From Alphaproteobacteria bacterium (GTDB lineage Bacteria; Pseudomonadota; Alphaproteobacteria; Micavibrionales; Micavibrionaceae): a stretch of DNA of 64,000 nucleotides. The translations under genes and the position numbers were made by a program. The stretch is taken from contig JAUHVY010000002.1 in NCBI GenBank assembly GCA_030424975.1, forward strand, positions 682,001-746,000, given 5' to 3'. Each line of letters opens with the position of its first letter. Position 1 is the stretch's first letter. The notes beneath the pieces were generated by a model. The model had not been told where the DNA came from, did not search any database, and saw only the letters and a list, made by a program, of their open reading frames with translations. This document shows, one piece after another, positions 27,093 through 35,732 of the stretch.

Positions 27093-27701
27093 ATGAGTAT
27101 TACATTACACAAAAATGACATTCCTGCTGATCTTGATTTAGGGAATATGGTTGCCATTGATACGGAAACAATGGGTTTGAACCCTTCTCGCGACAGGCTC
27201 TGTGTGGTTCAGCTTTCATCGGGGGATGGTAATGCACATTTAGTGCAATTCGACGGCAGCGATTACAGTGCGCCGAATTTATGCAAGCTTGTATCCAATC
27301 CTGATGTGATGAAACTATTTCACTTTGCCCGTTTTGATGTCGCAATTATGAAGGCGTATCTCGGTGTGGATTGTCCAAATGTTTATTGTACAAAAATTGC
27401 ATCGAAATTGGTGCGTACCTATACGGATAAACATGGTTTGCGTCACATTTGCCGTGAACTATTAGGGGTTGAGATCAGTAAGCAATACCAATCATCTGAC
27501 TGGGGTGCGGCGGAGCTAAGTACCGAGCAATTGAATTACGCAGCAAGCGATGTGTATTATTTGCATAAGTTAAAAATCCATCTCGATAAAATGTTGGAAC
27601 GCGAAGGGCGCAAAGATATCGCGCAAAGCTGTTTTGATTTTATCGGCACGCGCGCAACGCTAGATTTGAGCGGATGGTATTACGATATTTTCGAACATTA
27701 A
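27093..27701 (+). CDS. rnd: Ribonuclease D-like 3'-5' exonuclease
   Basis: This 202-residue DEDDy-family exonuclease probably trims the 3' ends of structured RNA. Exo I motif is MVAIDTETMGL (residues 20-30), Exo II has the HFARFD stretch near 77, and Exo III is YAASDVYYLHKL (about 149-160), with the Tyr expected of DEDDy enzymes. The HRDC domains of long RNase D are absent, as in the short alphaproteobacterial form. It heads the conserved order rnd-kdsD-lptC-lptA-lptB-rpoN, 22 bases before kdsD. Confidence 0.88.
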   Translation: MSITLHKNDIPADLDLGNMVAIDTETMGLNPSRDRLCVVQLSSGDGNAHLVQFDGSDYSAPNLCKLVSNPDVMKLFHFARFDVAIMKAYLGVDCPNVYCTKIASKLVRTYTDKHGLRHICRELLGVEISKQYQSSDWGAAELSTEQLNYAASDVYYLHKLKIHLDKMLEREGRKDIAQSCFDFIGTRATLDLSGWYYDIFEH

Positions 27702-27723
27702 AGTTAACGTATAGGGGCAGGCA

Positions 27724-28743
27724 TTGGGCGAAGCTTTGAACACCGCTGCATCGGGTGAAGTTGCAGACAAGGATATTGCATGTGCCGTTCACGTTCTGAA
27801 AACTGAGGCTAAGGCGCTTGAGGCGCTGGCTGATATTGTTAATGACGAATTCTTTAAGGCCGTTGACGCAGTTCATAGTATGAAAAACACGGCGCAAGGC
27901 GCGGGGCGTTTAATTGTTGCCGGTATCGGGAAAAGCGGCCATGTTGCGCGTAAAATTGCGGCAACTTTGGCTTCCACCGGTACGCCGTCATATTTCGTGC
28001 ATCCGGGTGAAGCCAGTCACGGTGATATGGGTATGATTACCGATCGTGACGTTGTCCTTATGCTTTCCAATTCAGGTGAGAATAACGAACTTTCTGATCT
28101 TATTCATTATACGCGCCGTTATGACATTACTTTGATTGCAATGACGAGCAACCCTGAATCGACGCTGGCGCGTTATTCGGATATTCAATTACTTTTGCCG
28201 CGTGTCGGTGAGGTCTGCCCGAATGGCTTGGCGCCGACGACTTCGACGACGATGATGATTGCTTATGGTGATGCATTAGCGGTAGCGTTGTTGGAGCGCA
28301 TGGGATTGACGCCCGAACAGTATAAGGTGTTCCATCCGGGTGGAAAATTAGGGCAGAAATTAATGAAAGTGTCTGAACTGATGGTTTCAGGTGATGATTT
28401 GCCGATTATTGGGCAAGATGCATTAATGGATCAGGCGCTTATTGCTTTAACCGAAAAGAACCTTGGTGCAGTGTTGGTTTTTGATGGCCAAAAAGATTTG
28501 CTCGGGATTGTAACGGATGGTGATTTGAAGCGTCATATGGCGCCTGATTTGTTGCAGCGTCCTGTGACCGATATTATGAGTAAAAATCCAAAGATGATTG
28601 CACAAGATGCTTTGGCGGCTGAAGCCCTTGATATCATGACAAAAACACCTGGCCAATACATCACAAGTTTAGTTGTGACAAAAGACGGTAAAGCGTGTGG
28701 CATGATTAGATTGCAAGATTGTTTGCAAGCCGGCGTCGCCTGA
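27724..28743 (+). CDS. kdsD: Arabinose-5-phosphate isomerase (KdsD/KpsF)
   Basis: KdsD converts ribulose 5-phosphate to arabinose 5-phosphate, the first step towards Kdo for LPS. The product is 339 residues if translation starts at a TTG behind GGGGCAGG; the next ATG would cut into the conserved N-terminal helix, so the TTG is preferred. The SIS domain carries GIGKSGHVARKIAATLASTGTPSYFVHPGEASHGD (seen at about residues 65-100), with SNSGE near 118, followed by two CBS domains (about 215-270 and 283-335). Placement before the lpt genes fits its LPS role. Confidence 0.93.
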   Translation: MGEALNTAASGEVADKDIACAVHVLKTEAKALEALADIVNDEFFKAVDAVHSMKNTAQGAGRLIVAGIGKSGHVARKIAATLASTGTPSYFVHPGEASHGDMGMITDRDVVLMLSNSGENNELSDLIHYTRRYDITLIAMTSNPESTLARYSDIQLLLPRVGEVCPNGLAPTTSTTMMIAYGDALAVALLERMGLTPEQYKVFHPGGKLGQKLMKVSELMVSGDDLPIIGQDALMDQALIALTEKNLGAVLVFDGQKDLLGIVTDGDLKRHMAPDLLQRPVTDIMSKNPKMIAQDALAAEALDIMTKTPGQYITSLVVTKDGKACGMIRLQDCLQAGVA

Positions 28744-28767
28744 TCTATAGTCTTACCTCCTTATGCG

Positions 28768-28779
28768 GGGCGTACGCCC
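28768..28779. repeat. Perfect 12-bp GC-rich palindrome between kdsD and lptC
   Basis: GGGCGTACGCCC reads the same on both strands and lies 25 bases after kdsD, followed by TGTTTGTTT. It could be a weak terminator or an operator-like site ahead of lptC; nothing in the sequence decides. Confidence 0.4.
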
Positions 28780-28828
28780 TGTTTGTTTAAGCTGCGTATA
28801 TGGTATGACAGGCATCAGGTGGTGAAAT

Positions 28829-29518
28829 ATGTCCGAAGACTTATCACAAGAACAAATGGTTGATGAACTTGATCAGCGTATGCAGCGCCTTTCAAGCCGT
28901 GAGGGTTTGGAACGTAATATTGGCGGATATTCGGCTTTCGTTAAATCGATGCGATTAGTCCTGCCTTTGGGGGCTTTGGTTTTGGTGGTTTTATTATTTG
29001 TCGGATCCGAAGATAACGAGCCGATGATTAAACCGATCGAGCAGACATTGAAAGATATGGATGAACCGCAGGTTAATCAGAATGAATTATTGAACCCGAA
29101 ATTCGAAAGCGCGGATAAGAAAAACCAACCGTATAAAATTACTGCTGATCGCGCCATTCAGGGGGAGCAGAACAAAGACCTTATTATGCTTGAAAAGCCT
29201 GTCGGGCAGATGACCTTAAAGGATGGTATGGAGGTCACGATGCGATCGGAGAGCGGTGCATACAGGCAAGATACACAACGTTTTTTCCTGCAGGGCGGAG
29301 TGCATATGCAGCATCAAGACGGGTATGAGTTGGTGAGCGATGAGGCGCATTTCGACTTGGAAAAGAAATATGCGTGGTCGGAAAAGGCCGTGACGGGATC
29401 AGGGCCTGATATATCTATTGCGGCGGAAGGCATGCGCGCAAATGGAGAAACAGGCGAAATTATTTTTACAGGCCCTGCGAAACTGGTGCTTGAGAACGGC
29501 CTTGATGGTGCGTTATAA
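28829..29518 (+). CDS. lptC: LPS export protein LptC
   Basis: LptC is a bitopic inner-membrane protein that takes LPS from LptBFG and passes it to LptA. The 229-residue product has a cytoplasmic N-tail, one membrane segment (about residues 46-65, LVLPLGALVLVVLLFVG) and a periplasmic OstA-like jellyroll (about 85-225) with NPKFESADKKNQPYKITADRA and a DGMEVTMRSESGAY strand pattern. The last stop codon directly abuts the lptA ATG. Confidence 0.9.
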   Translation: MSEDLSQEQMVDELDQRMQRLSSREGLERNIGGYSAFVKSMRLVLPLGALVLVVLLFVGSEDNEPMIKPIEQTLKDMDEPQVNQNELLNPKFESADKKNQPYKITADRAIQGEQNKDLIMLEKPVGQMTLKDGMEVTMRSESGAYRQDTQRFFLQGGVHMQHQDGYELVSDEAHFDLEKKYAWSEKAVTGSGPDISIAAEGMRANGETGEIIFTGPAKLVLENGLDGAL

Positions 29519-30352
29519 ATGGTTATGAAAAAGTTTTTATTAGGTATGGTTTTGCTCTGTTCTGTGGGCGGTGTGGCGTATGCGCAAAATACGCCCAACC
29601 CGGATCGCAATAAGCCATTAGAAATCACCGCAGATGAAAGCCTGGAATGGCACCGTAATGAGCAGTATTTTCGCGCGCGTAAAAATGTTGTTGCAACCCA
29701 AGGCGGAACAACGCTTAAGGCGGCCTTGCTCACCGCGAAATATAAGCAAACCGAAAAGAGCGGTATGGATATTCATACCATTGAGGCGCGCGGCAATGTG
29801 CAGATCCTTTCGGCAAAAAGTAAAGCCTATGGTGATGTTGCCGTCTATGATGTGGCAAAGGGATATGCCGTGATGACGGGCAAGAATTTACGCGCCGTAT
29901 CAGAGGACCAAACCATCACTGCGCGCGATAAGTTTCAATATTGGGCCAAAACGGGACGTGTAGAAGCGATTGGCGCGGCGAAGGCGAAGCGTGAGGGTGA
30001 TACTCTTGAATCTGATAAGATTGTTGCAATTTTTACAACGGATAAAAACGGTAAGCGCGTATTACATTCATTGGAAGCGGTCGGTAATGTTACGATCACA
30101 ACGCCTGATGAGGTGCTGAAGGGCGATAAGGCAACATATTCGGCGCAGACAAGTATTGCGCAAATACATGGGAATGTCAGAATTGCCCGTGGCCCGAATA
30201 CGTTAAATGGTGCACGCGGTGAAGTGAATTTGAAAACGAATATCAGCAAAATTTTCGGCGCGGATAATCAAAATGCCGGTGAAGGGAAGGGGGGTCGTGT
30301 AAGCGGTGTTTTCTATCCCGGGTCTAATTTGAACCCAAAAAATGATGAGTAG
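29519..30352 (+). CDS. lptA: LPS transport periplasmic bridge protein LptA
   Basis: LptA forms the periplasmic bridge that conveys LPS to LptD. The 277-residue product has a signal peptide (about 1-22, ending VAYA) and an OstA fold with repeated strands: PLEITADESLEWHRNEQYFRARKNV, ARGNVQILSAKSKAYGDVAVYDV, and GNVTITTPDEVLKGDKATY. It is about 90 residues longer than E. coli LptA, with the extra part at the C terminus (basic Gly/Asn-rich tail). An ATG two codons later is an equally possible start. Confidence 0.9.
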   Translation: MVMKKFLLGMVLLCSVGGVAYAQNTPNPDRNKPLEITADESLEWHRNEQYFRARKNVVATQGGTTLKAALLTAKYKQTEKSGMDIHTIEARGNVQILSAKSKAYGDVAVYDVAKGYAVMTGKNLRAVSEDQTITARDKFQYWAKTGRVEAIGAAKAKREGDTLESDKIVAIFTTDKNGKRVLHSLEAVGNVTITTPDEVLKGDKATYSAQTSIAQIHGNVRIARGPNTLNGARGEVNLKTNISKIFGADNQNAGEGKGGRVSGVFYPGSNLNPKNDE

Positions 30353-30368
30353 GTAAGGGTAGGCGCAT

Positions 30369-31025
30369 ATGGATATTTTATTGAAATGGGCTTTGATGGC
30401 CTCCGTACAGCTGGCCGCAACGATGTCACCGGGGCCGGCTTTTGTTGTGTGTGTGCGTAATGCGTTGACACATGGGCGGGCTGTTGGCGTTTTTACCGCG
30501 CTGGGGCTTGCGCTTGGTGTTGGGGCGCATGTTTTATTTGTTTTGCTTGGTATTGCGCTGATTATTTCGCAATCCGTCTTCTTGTTTAATTTGATTAAAT
30601 ATATGGGCGCGGCATATTTATGTTATATCGGCGTGAAGTCTATTTTGTTTTCAAAGAAGCGTGACGCATCTGATGATATGCAAGGGGAGCAGGCTGGCAT
30701 CACGGCTGTAAAAAGTAATGTAAAATCAATGCGTTTTGATAAGGCGGTGTTGAACGGATTTTTGACAAATCTGCTTAATCCAAAGGCTGTTGTATTTTTT
30801 ACGGCGGTATTTACGCAATTTATCGGCCCTGATACATCACATATTGTGCATGTGGTTTATGGGATGACATCGGTTATCATTGAATTTTTATGGTTTAGCG
30901 GCGTGTCTATTGTTTTGACAAATGCGCGCGTAAAACGTAAATTTATGGCAGTAATGCATTGGGTAGAGCGCACCTGCGGCGGCCTTATGGTTGGTTTGGG
31001 TGTTAAGCTGGCTTTATCAAAATAA
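30369..31025 (+). CDS. LysE/RhtB-family amino-acid exporter
   Basis: A 218-residue membrane protein of the LysE/RhtB family, which exports amino acids such as lysine, homoserine or threonine. The family stretch MSPGPAFVVCVRNALTHGRAVGVFTALGLALG-like region is at residues 19-50, an LIKYMGAAYLCYIGVKSI helix is near 75-95 and NGFLTNLLNPKAVVFF is near 130-146. About five or six membrane segments are present. The substrate is not predictable. It interrupts the otherwise conserved lptA-lptB order and is an accessory insertion in the operon. Confidence 0.88.
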   Translation: MDILLKWALMASVQLAATMSPGPAFVVCVRNALTHGRAVGVFTALGLALGVGAHVLFVLLGIALIISQSVFLFNLIKYMGAAYLCYIGVKSILFSKKRDASDDMQGEQAGITAVKSNVKSMRFDKAVLNGFLTNLLNPKAVVFFTAVFTQFIGPDTSHIVHVVYGMTSVIIEFLWFSGVSIVLTNARVKRKFMAVMHWVERTCGGLMVGLGVKLALSK

Positions 31026-31109
31026 TTTACCACATGGATGATTTGGTGTATTGGTTCATCTTCCTGTCATGACCCGCGTCATGATGGTTCTGTAAGAGTA
31101 TGAAATTTT

Positions 31110-31883
31110 ATGAATTTAATGAAATCAAAAATGGGCAGAAAACCGCGCTTGAAAGAAGTGCCTAAGGGCTTGGTCGCGACGCACCTGTCAAAGTCATATA
31201 AGAAACGTCCCGTATTGCGTGACTTTAGTATGCGCATTAATCGCGGTGAGGCCGTTGCGTTACTTGGCCCGAACGGCGCGGGTAAGACGACATGTTTTCA
31301 TATCATTACCGGGCTTATTGGTGCGGATGGCGGTTCTATTTTGCTGGACGGGCAGGATATTACCAATTTGCCAATGTATCGCAGATCACGTATGGGCGTG
31401 GGTTACTTGCCGCAGGAAGCTTCAATTTTCCGAGGGTTGTCGGTAGAGGATAATATCCGCGCCGTGATCGAGCTTCAGGATTTAAGCAAGGAAGATCAGG
31501 ACTTCATGCTTGAGGACTTGCTTGCAGAATTCAGTGTGGAACATTTACGCAGAACGCCTTCTCTTGCTCTATCGGGCGGGGAGCGTCGCCGCGTTGAGAT
31601 TGCGCGTGCACTTGCCGCGCGCCCTGACTTTATTTTGCTTGATGAGCCATTAGCGGGTGTTGATCCGATTGCAGTGAATGATATCCGTAATTTAATCGGA
31701 CAGTTAAAAAACCGCGGTATAGGCGTATTGATTACCGACCATAACGTGCGTGATTGTTTGGGTATTGTTGATCGTGCGTATATTTTGCATGGTGGTAAGG
31801 TTCTGATGGAAGGGCCGCCCGATGAAATCGTAAACCATAAAGATGTTCGTCGTGTTTATCTCGGTGAGGGTTTCTCTCTCTAA
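31110..31883 (+). CDS. lptB: LPS export ABC transporter ATPase LptB
   Basis: LptB is the cytoplasmic ATPase that drives the LptFG permease. The 257-residue protein has Walker A GPNGAGKTT (residues 53-61), Q-loop VGYLPQEASIFRGLSV, signature LSGGERRRVEIARAL, Walker B FILLDEPLAGVDP and H-loop ITDHNVRD. The length is normal with an N-terminal basic extension of about 20 residues. The partner permeases lptF and lptG lie at 9.3-11.6 kb. Confidence 0.96.
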   Translation: MNLMKSKMGRKPRLKEVPKGLVATHLSKSYKKRPVLRDFSMRINRGEAVALLGPNGAGKTTCFHIITGLIGADGGSILLDGQDITNLPMYRRSRMGVGYLPQEASIFRGLSVEDNIRAVIELQDLSKEDQDFMLEDLLAEFSVEHLRRTPSLALSGGERRRVEIARALAARPDFILLDEPLAGVDPIAVNDIRNLIGQLKNRGIGVLITDHNVRDCLGIVDRAYILHGGKVLMEGPPDEIVNHKDVRRVYLGEGFSL

Positions 31884-31946
31884 TCTCTTTTAATTTTCGT
31901 TATATACGACTGTATTTGTGGTGACTTCTTACTGCCGCATGGTAAT

Positions 31947-33434
31947 ATGTATCTTATGAATACGTTCTCTCAGAAGCTCGATCTTCGGCAATCTCAACAA
32001 CTGGTGATGACACCTCAGTTACAACAGGCAATTAAGCTGTTGCAGCTGAATAATGTTGAGCTTGGTGAATATATTGAAGAAGAGCTTGAGAAGAATCCTC
32101 TCCTTGAAAAAGCAGATAGTAATGCAGATGGCCTGAGTGGCGCCGATGATATGCCGCAAGATACCGTTAGCGGCGATCAGGGAGCGGATGATGTTGATGC
32201 CGCATTCTCTGCACAGATCTCAGAAGGGGAAAGCAGAGATTTTGATGCTGGGTCATCTATGGCGAATATAGGCGCGGGTGGAAATTCTAAATTTGAAAAT
32301 GCCGAAGATAGCTTCGAAAATCGAATGAGCGCGGATAAAAGCCTGCGTGAGCATTTAACGGATCAATTGCACATGGCCTTCGGTGAGGAGCGGGATCGTA
32401 TGATCGGGGCGTTTCTGATCGATCGTTTGGATGAGAGCGGTTATCTGCGTGATGATGTCGGTGACATGGCAGAGCGTTTCGGATGTTCGAATGAGCGCAT
32501 AGAAAAGCTTTTAAAGCGCATGAAGGGCTTTGACCCCACAGGTGTATTCGCGTGCGATTTGTCCGAATGCTTGGCCTTGCAATTGGATGAAAAGGGCGGT
32601 CTGGACGCGCCGATGATCGCGCTGCTTGATAATCTGCAAATGCTGGCGGATCATGATTTTAAAAAGCTGGGTGAGGTTTGCGGCGTCAATGATACCTATC
32701 TGATGGATATGGTTGAGGAGATTAAAAGCTTAAACCCGAAGCCTGCAGGCGAATTTGATCATTTGGTTGTGCAAACTGCGGTGCCGGATGTTTTGATGAA
32801 ACGTTTGCCGAAAAATCTTGGTGGTGGATGGCGCGTTGAATTGAACGCCGATACATTGCCGCGCGTGCTGGTGAATCAGGAATATTATACGCAAGTATCA
32901 CAGAGCGCGGTGAAGAAACAGGACCGCGAATATGTAACAACACAATTAAATTCAGCGAATTGGTTAGTGCGCGCACTTGATCAGCGGGCACAAACGATTC
33001 TAAAGGTTGCCAGTGAAATCGTGGAGCAGCAAGAGGCGTTCTTTAATTACGGCATTGAGTTTTTGCGTCCTCTTACGCTCAAGGATATTGCGGATGAAAT
33101 TGAAATGCACGAAAGCACCGTCAGCCGCGTTACAACAAATAAGTTTATCGGTACGCCGCGTGGTATTTTTGAATTGAAGTTCTTTTTTTCGACTGCCATC
33201 GTATCGGAAAGTGGTATGGCGCACTCATCCGAAGCGATTAAAGCCCGTATTAAAAATTTAATCGATGAGGAAGATCCGCGTAAAATTTTGTCTGATGATA
33301 AAATTGTCGATATACTGAAAGAAGAGGGAATTGACATCGCCAGAAGAACCGTTGCCAAGTATCGTGAGGCGATGCATATAGGATCATCGGTGCAACGACG
33401 AAAACAAAAGAAAAATTTAATAAATCGCGGATAG
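31947..33434 (+). CDS. rpoN: RNA polymerase sigma-54 factor
   Basis: RpoN directs RNA polymerase to -24/-12 promoters that need an enhancer-binding ATPase. The 495-residue protein has the Gln- and Leu-rich region I (LDLRQSQQLVMTPQLQQAIKLLQL, seen at about residues 8-32), an acidic region II (about 50-120), the core-binding domain, an HTH (LKDIADEIEMHESTVSRVT) and a C-terminal RpoN box (ARRTVAKYRE, about 467-476). An ATG three codons downstream of the chosen start is also possible. No enhancer-binding protein is encoded in the window. Confidence 0.95.
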   Translation: MYLMNTFSQKLDLRQSQQLVMTPQLQQAIKLLQLNNVELGEYIEEELEKNPLLEKADSNADGLSGADDMPQDTVSGDQGADDVDAAFSAQISEGESRDFDAGSSMANIGAGGNSKFENAEDSFENRMSADKSLREHLTDQLHMAFGEERDRMIGAFLIDRLDESGYLRDDVGDMAERFGCSNERIEKLLKRMKGFDPTGVFACDLSECLALQLDEKGGLDAPMIALLDNLQMLADHDFKKLGEVCGVNDTYLMDMVEEIKSLNPKPAGEFDHLVVQTAVPDVLMKRLPKNLGGGWRVELNADTLPRVLVNQEYYTQVSQSAVKKQDREYVTTQLNSANWLVRALDQRAQTILKVASEIVEQQEAFFNYGIEFLRPLTLKDIADEIEMHESTVSRVTTNKFIGTPRGIFELKFFFSTAIVSESGMAHSSEAIKARIKNLIDEEDPRKILSDDKIVDILKEEGIDIARRTVAKYREAMHIGSSVQRRKQKKNLINRG

Positions 33435-33531
33435 AATGTTTGACTAAAGTCATTGATAAAATGTCATTTAGGGAATACACCTAAAGGCATGAATAGACAA
33501 AGTTTCATAAACCACAAAAGGGTAAAAAATC

Positions 33532-34131
33532 ATGGAAATGACCGTTCAAGGAAAGCAAGTTGATGTTGGCGATGCTCTAAGAGAGCATGTGACAGGTAAG
33601 ATGTCAGACATCGATCAAAAATATTTTAATCATGCGACAAATGCGACGGTGACCTTCTCTCGCGAAGGGCATGGCCATGCAATGTTCAAAGTGAATATCT
33701 CCGTGAATGTCGGTAAGAATATTCAGGTCGTAACAGAGGCCATGGAGCAAGACCCGTATGCGGCGTTCGATTTGGCATCTGAAAAAACGGCTAAACGTTT
33801 GCGCCGTTACAAGCGCCGTTTGCGTGATCACCATAACCGTGCGGAAAAGACACCGGAAGCGGAATTGATCAAGGCGCGTGCCTATACGTTGGCGCAAGAA
33901 GCACAAGAAGCCGTAGAGCAGGATAATGAAGAAGATGTTCATAAGGATCCTGCAATCATCGCTGAGATTCAAACACATATTGAAAAGATGAGTGTTTCTG
34001 AAGCGGTAATGCGTATGGAATTGGCGGATCAAAATGCGTTGATGTTCCGTAATGCGGGAAATGACAAGCTTAGTATGATCTATTTGCGTAAAGATGGTAA
34101 TGTTGGCTGGATCGAGCCGGATGAAGTATAG
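33532..34131 (+). CDS. hpf: Ribosome hibernation promoting factor, long form
   Basis: Long HPF stops translation and pairs 70S ribosomes into 100S dimers during starvation. The 199-residue product has the S30AE N-terminal domain (about 1-100; MEMTVQGKQVDVGDALREHV), a charged linker, and a C-terminal dimerisation domain (about 140-195) with MSVSEAVMRMELADQNALMFRN and IYLRKDGNVGWIEP, a typical match. It follows rpoN, as is usual, and is closed by a terminator. Confidence 0.95.
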   Translation: MEMTVQGKQVDVGDALREHVTGKMSDIDQKYFNHATNATVTFSREGHGHAMFKVNISVNVGKNIQVVTEAMEQDPYAAFDLASEKTAKRLRRYKRRLRDHHNRAEKTPEAELIKARAYTLAQEAQEAVEQDNEEDVHKDPAIIAEIQTHIEKMSVSEAVMRMELADQNALMFRNAGNDKLSMIYLRKDGNVGWIEPDEV

Positions 34132-34156
34132 TATCAATTTTTCATAAGAATTTAAG

Positions 34157-34186
34157 ATTCCCGCAGCATTTTGCGGGAATTTTTTT
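34157..34186 (+). terminator. Intrinsic terminator after hpf
   Basis: A 9-bp perfect stem (34157-34165 with 34172-34180) is followed by seven T. It separates hpf from the ptsN-like gene; the 185 AT-rich bases after it presumably hold that gene's promoter, though no clear one is seen. Confidence 0.9.
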
Positions 34187-34371
34187 GTCTATAATTCATG
34201 TATATTACGATATAAAAAAACACAAAAATCGCTTAAATCATTGTAAATAAATGGTTATTTGTGTGTTAGTTATTGCAAAAATAAATGAATTTTTTTCTGG
34301 ATTTTGCTATTCGCCTTATGTTACAAACCTGCGACTTGTTAAGGACAGTTGAGAAAAAGGAAGTTTGCAAG

Positions 34372-34842
34372 ATGGCTATTTCGAGGCAAATTCATTTTGA
34401 TCTATATCTCGCGCGTGTTAAGGCGCAATCCAAGCACAGAGCCTTTGAGATTTTGGCTGAGGAAGCATCGCCTCTGGCAATGACGAGCTGTGATGAGTTA
34501 ATCAATGTATTTGAAAAACGCATGTCAGAACGTAACGCGGGTGTTGGTGGCGGCGTTGCCGTGTTTGATGTGAAATCACCGTATATTCAAAAGCCGGTTA
34601 CGGCACTGGTTACGTTGGACCAGGCCGTTGAATACGGGGCGTCTGATCACGCGCCTGTTGATGTCATCGCTGCTGTTTTGTCACCTTTGTCTTTTGGGCC
34701 GAAACATTTGCAAAAATTGGCTGGTGTATCACGCTTGATGCGCTCTGATGATTTGTGCGAAGCGATGCGTGAAGCAAAAGATATTGATGCTTTACGCGTT
34801 TTGTTTATGCCTAATCAGGGGTGGATGGTCGCTGCGGCGTAA
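34372..34842 (+). CDS. PtsN-like EIIA-Ntr protein without the catalytic histidine
   Basis: The start is the ATG at 34372, which follows AAGGAAG at 8 bases; the upstream frame gives an unlikely hydrophobic lead. The 156-residue length and overall pattern fit EIIA-Ntr: SKHRAFEILAEEA, VFEKRMSERNAGVGGGVAVFDVKSP, KPVTALVTLDQAVEYGASDHAPVDVIAAVLSP, HLQKLAGVSRLMRSDDLCEAMREA. Position after rpoN-hpf is the conserved ptsN location. In active EIIA-Ntr the loop reads G(I/V)GNG(I/V)A(I/V)PH; here Pro-His is replaced by Phe65-Asp66. The protein therefore cannot be phosphorylated on that His and is either a constitutive regulator or a relic. Family assignment is by eye. Confidence 0.8.
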   Translation: MAISRQIHFDLYLARVKAQSKHRAFEILAEEASPLAMTSCDELINVFEKRMSERNAGVGGGVAVFDVKSPYIQKPVTALVTLDQAVEYGASDHAPVDVIAAVLSPLSFGPKHLQKLAGVSRLMRSDDLCEAMREAKDIDALRVLFMPNQGWMVAAA

Positions 34843-34867
34843 ATAGAGCATGTAAAAAGAATGAAAA

Positions 34868-34896
34868 AGGGCGCTAATACGGCGCCCTCACTTTTT
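34868..34896. terminator. Bidirectional intrinsic terminator
   Basis: A 7-bp GC-rich stem (34868-34874 with 34882-34888) has A5 on one side and T5 on the other. It lies between the convergent ptsN-like and DUF1150 genes. Confidence 0.75.
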
Positions 34897-34912
34897 GTCC
34901 TGTATAAGCATA

Positions 34913-35155
34913 TTAATGCGTTACAACAGGTTCCAGATCGTTTTGTTTTGCCATCACCATTGCCAGCTCTTTACGTCCTGATGAATATAGTGTTTCACCA
35001 TCGGCTGAGCAGACTTCGTACGATGTGCCTAGTTTGCCTTTTACGGCTTTGACGTAGGCAATTTGTCCGACACCGAAATTGCGAAAATCCTGAACCGAAA
35101 GGCGTTTTAAAATTTGGGTGGGATTGACGTAATTTTCAAGGTTCTTCTCTGTCAT
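34913..35155 (-). CDS. DUF1150-family protein
   Basis: The 80-residue product from the ATG whose first base is 35155 (behind AGAAGG) fits the small DUF1150 family, which in alphaproteobacteria regularly follows hsp20. The visible pattern is a DFRNFGVGQIAYVKAV stretch, SYEVCSADGETL, then a helix ending in AMVMAKQNDLEPVVTH, as in that family. A 100-residue version from an upstream codon would lack family similarity. The molecular role is unknown; a link to the heat-shock chaperone is suggested by context. It begins 68 bases after the hsp20 stop. Confidence 0.85.
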   Translation of the reverse strand: MTEKNLENYVNPTQILKRLSVQDFRNFGVGQIAYVKAVKGKLGTSYEVCSADGETLYSSGRKELAMVMAKQNDLEPVVTH

Positions 35156-35223
35156 AAATGCCTTCTTCCATATCTGATTGTACTTATATAATACATAAAA
35201 CTGCGCAGAATACAAAGGATTCC

Positions 35224-35694
35224 TCAGTCTTCGTCACTTGTGCTATCTACATCAATAGCTTGCAGCTCTTTTGTCTTTTTATTTTTCTGGTTAATCTTGA
35301 TTTTCACCGCATTTGATTCAGGAATAATGCGTTCAAGATTAATGTGCAAAAGGCCGTTATCAAGATCGGCTCCTGTAACCTCTATACCGTCGGCCAATAC
35401 AAAGTTACGCTGGAACTGACGTGCAGCGATTCCGCGATGCAGATAGATGCGCTCTTTGTCGTCTTTTTGTTTGCCGCGAATGCAAAGCTGGTTTTGGTCA
35501 ATCTCTACATCCAGATCATCCATTGAAAAACCGGCCACAGCCAAAGTAATGCGCAGGCCGCTATCTGCAATTTGTTCGATATTATAGGGGGGGTATCCAT
35601 CTGCGCCGTTTTTACGCAGGCGATCTATGGTCTTTTCAAAATCATCGAAACCCAAAAATAACGGGCTGTCGAATAGGGATAGACGTGTTGTCAT
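35224..35694 (-). CDS. Small heat-shock protein, Hsp20/IbpA family
   Basis: This ATP-independent holdase binds unfolding proteins at high temperature. The 156-residue product has the IbpA-like N-terminal LFDSPLFLGFDDFEKTIDRL, an alpha-crystallin domain (about residues 37-125) with YNIEQIADSGLRITLAVAGFS, GIAARQFQRNFVLADGIEV and the GLLHINLERIIPE strand carrying the G-x-L motif. The C-terminal I-x-I is replaced by VKIKI. AGGAG precedes the ATG. A gapped 8-bp inverted repeat lies in its upstream region. Confidence 0.92.
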   Translation of the reverse strand: MTTRLSLFDSPLFLGFDDFEKTIDRLRKNGADGYPPYNIEQIADSGLRITLAVAGFSMDDLDVEIDQNQLCIRGKQKDDKERIYLHRGIAARQFQRNFVLADGIEVTGADLDNGLLHINLERIIPESNAVKIKINQKNKKTKELQAIDVDSTSDED

Positions 35695-35732
35695 CTTTCA
35701 AACTCCTCTTTGTCTATGAGCGAGAATATATT

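Noticed and set aside
33604-34137. A 177-residue open frame on the minus strand opposite hpf
   Set aside because: It fully covers the real hpf gene on the other strand, has no ribosome-binding site and reads as an antisense shadow with unlikely composition.
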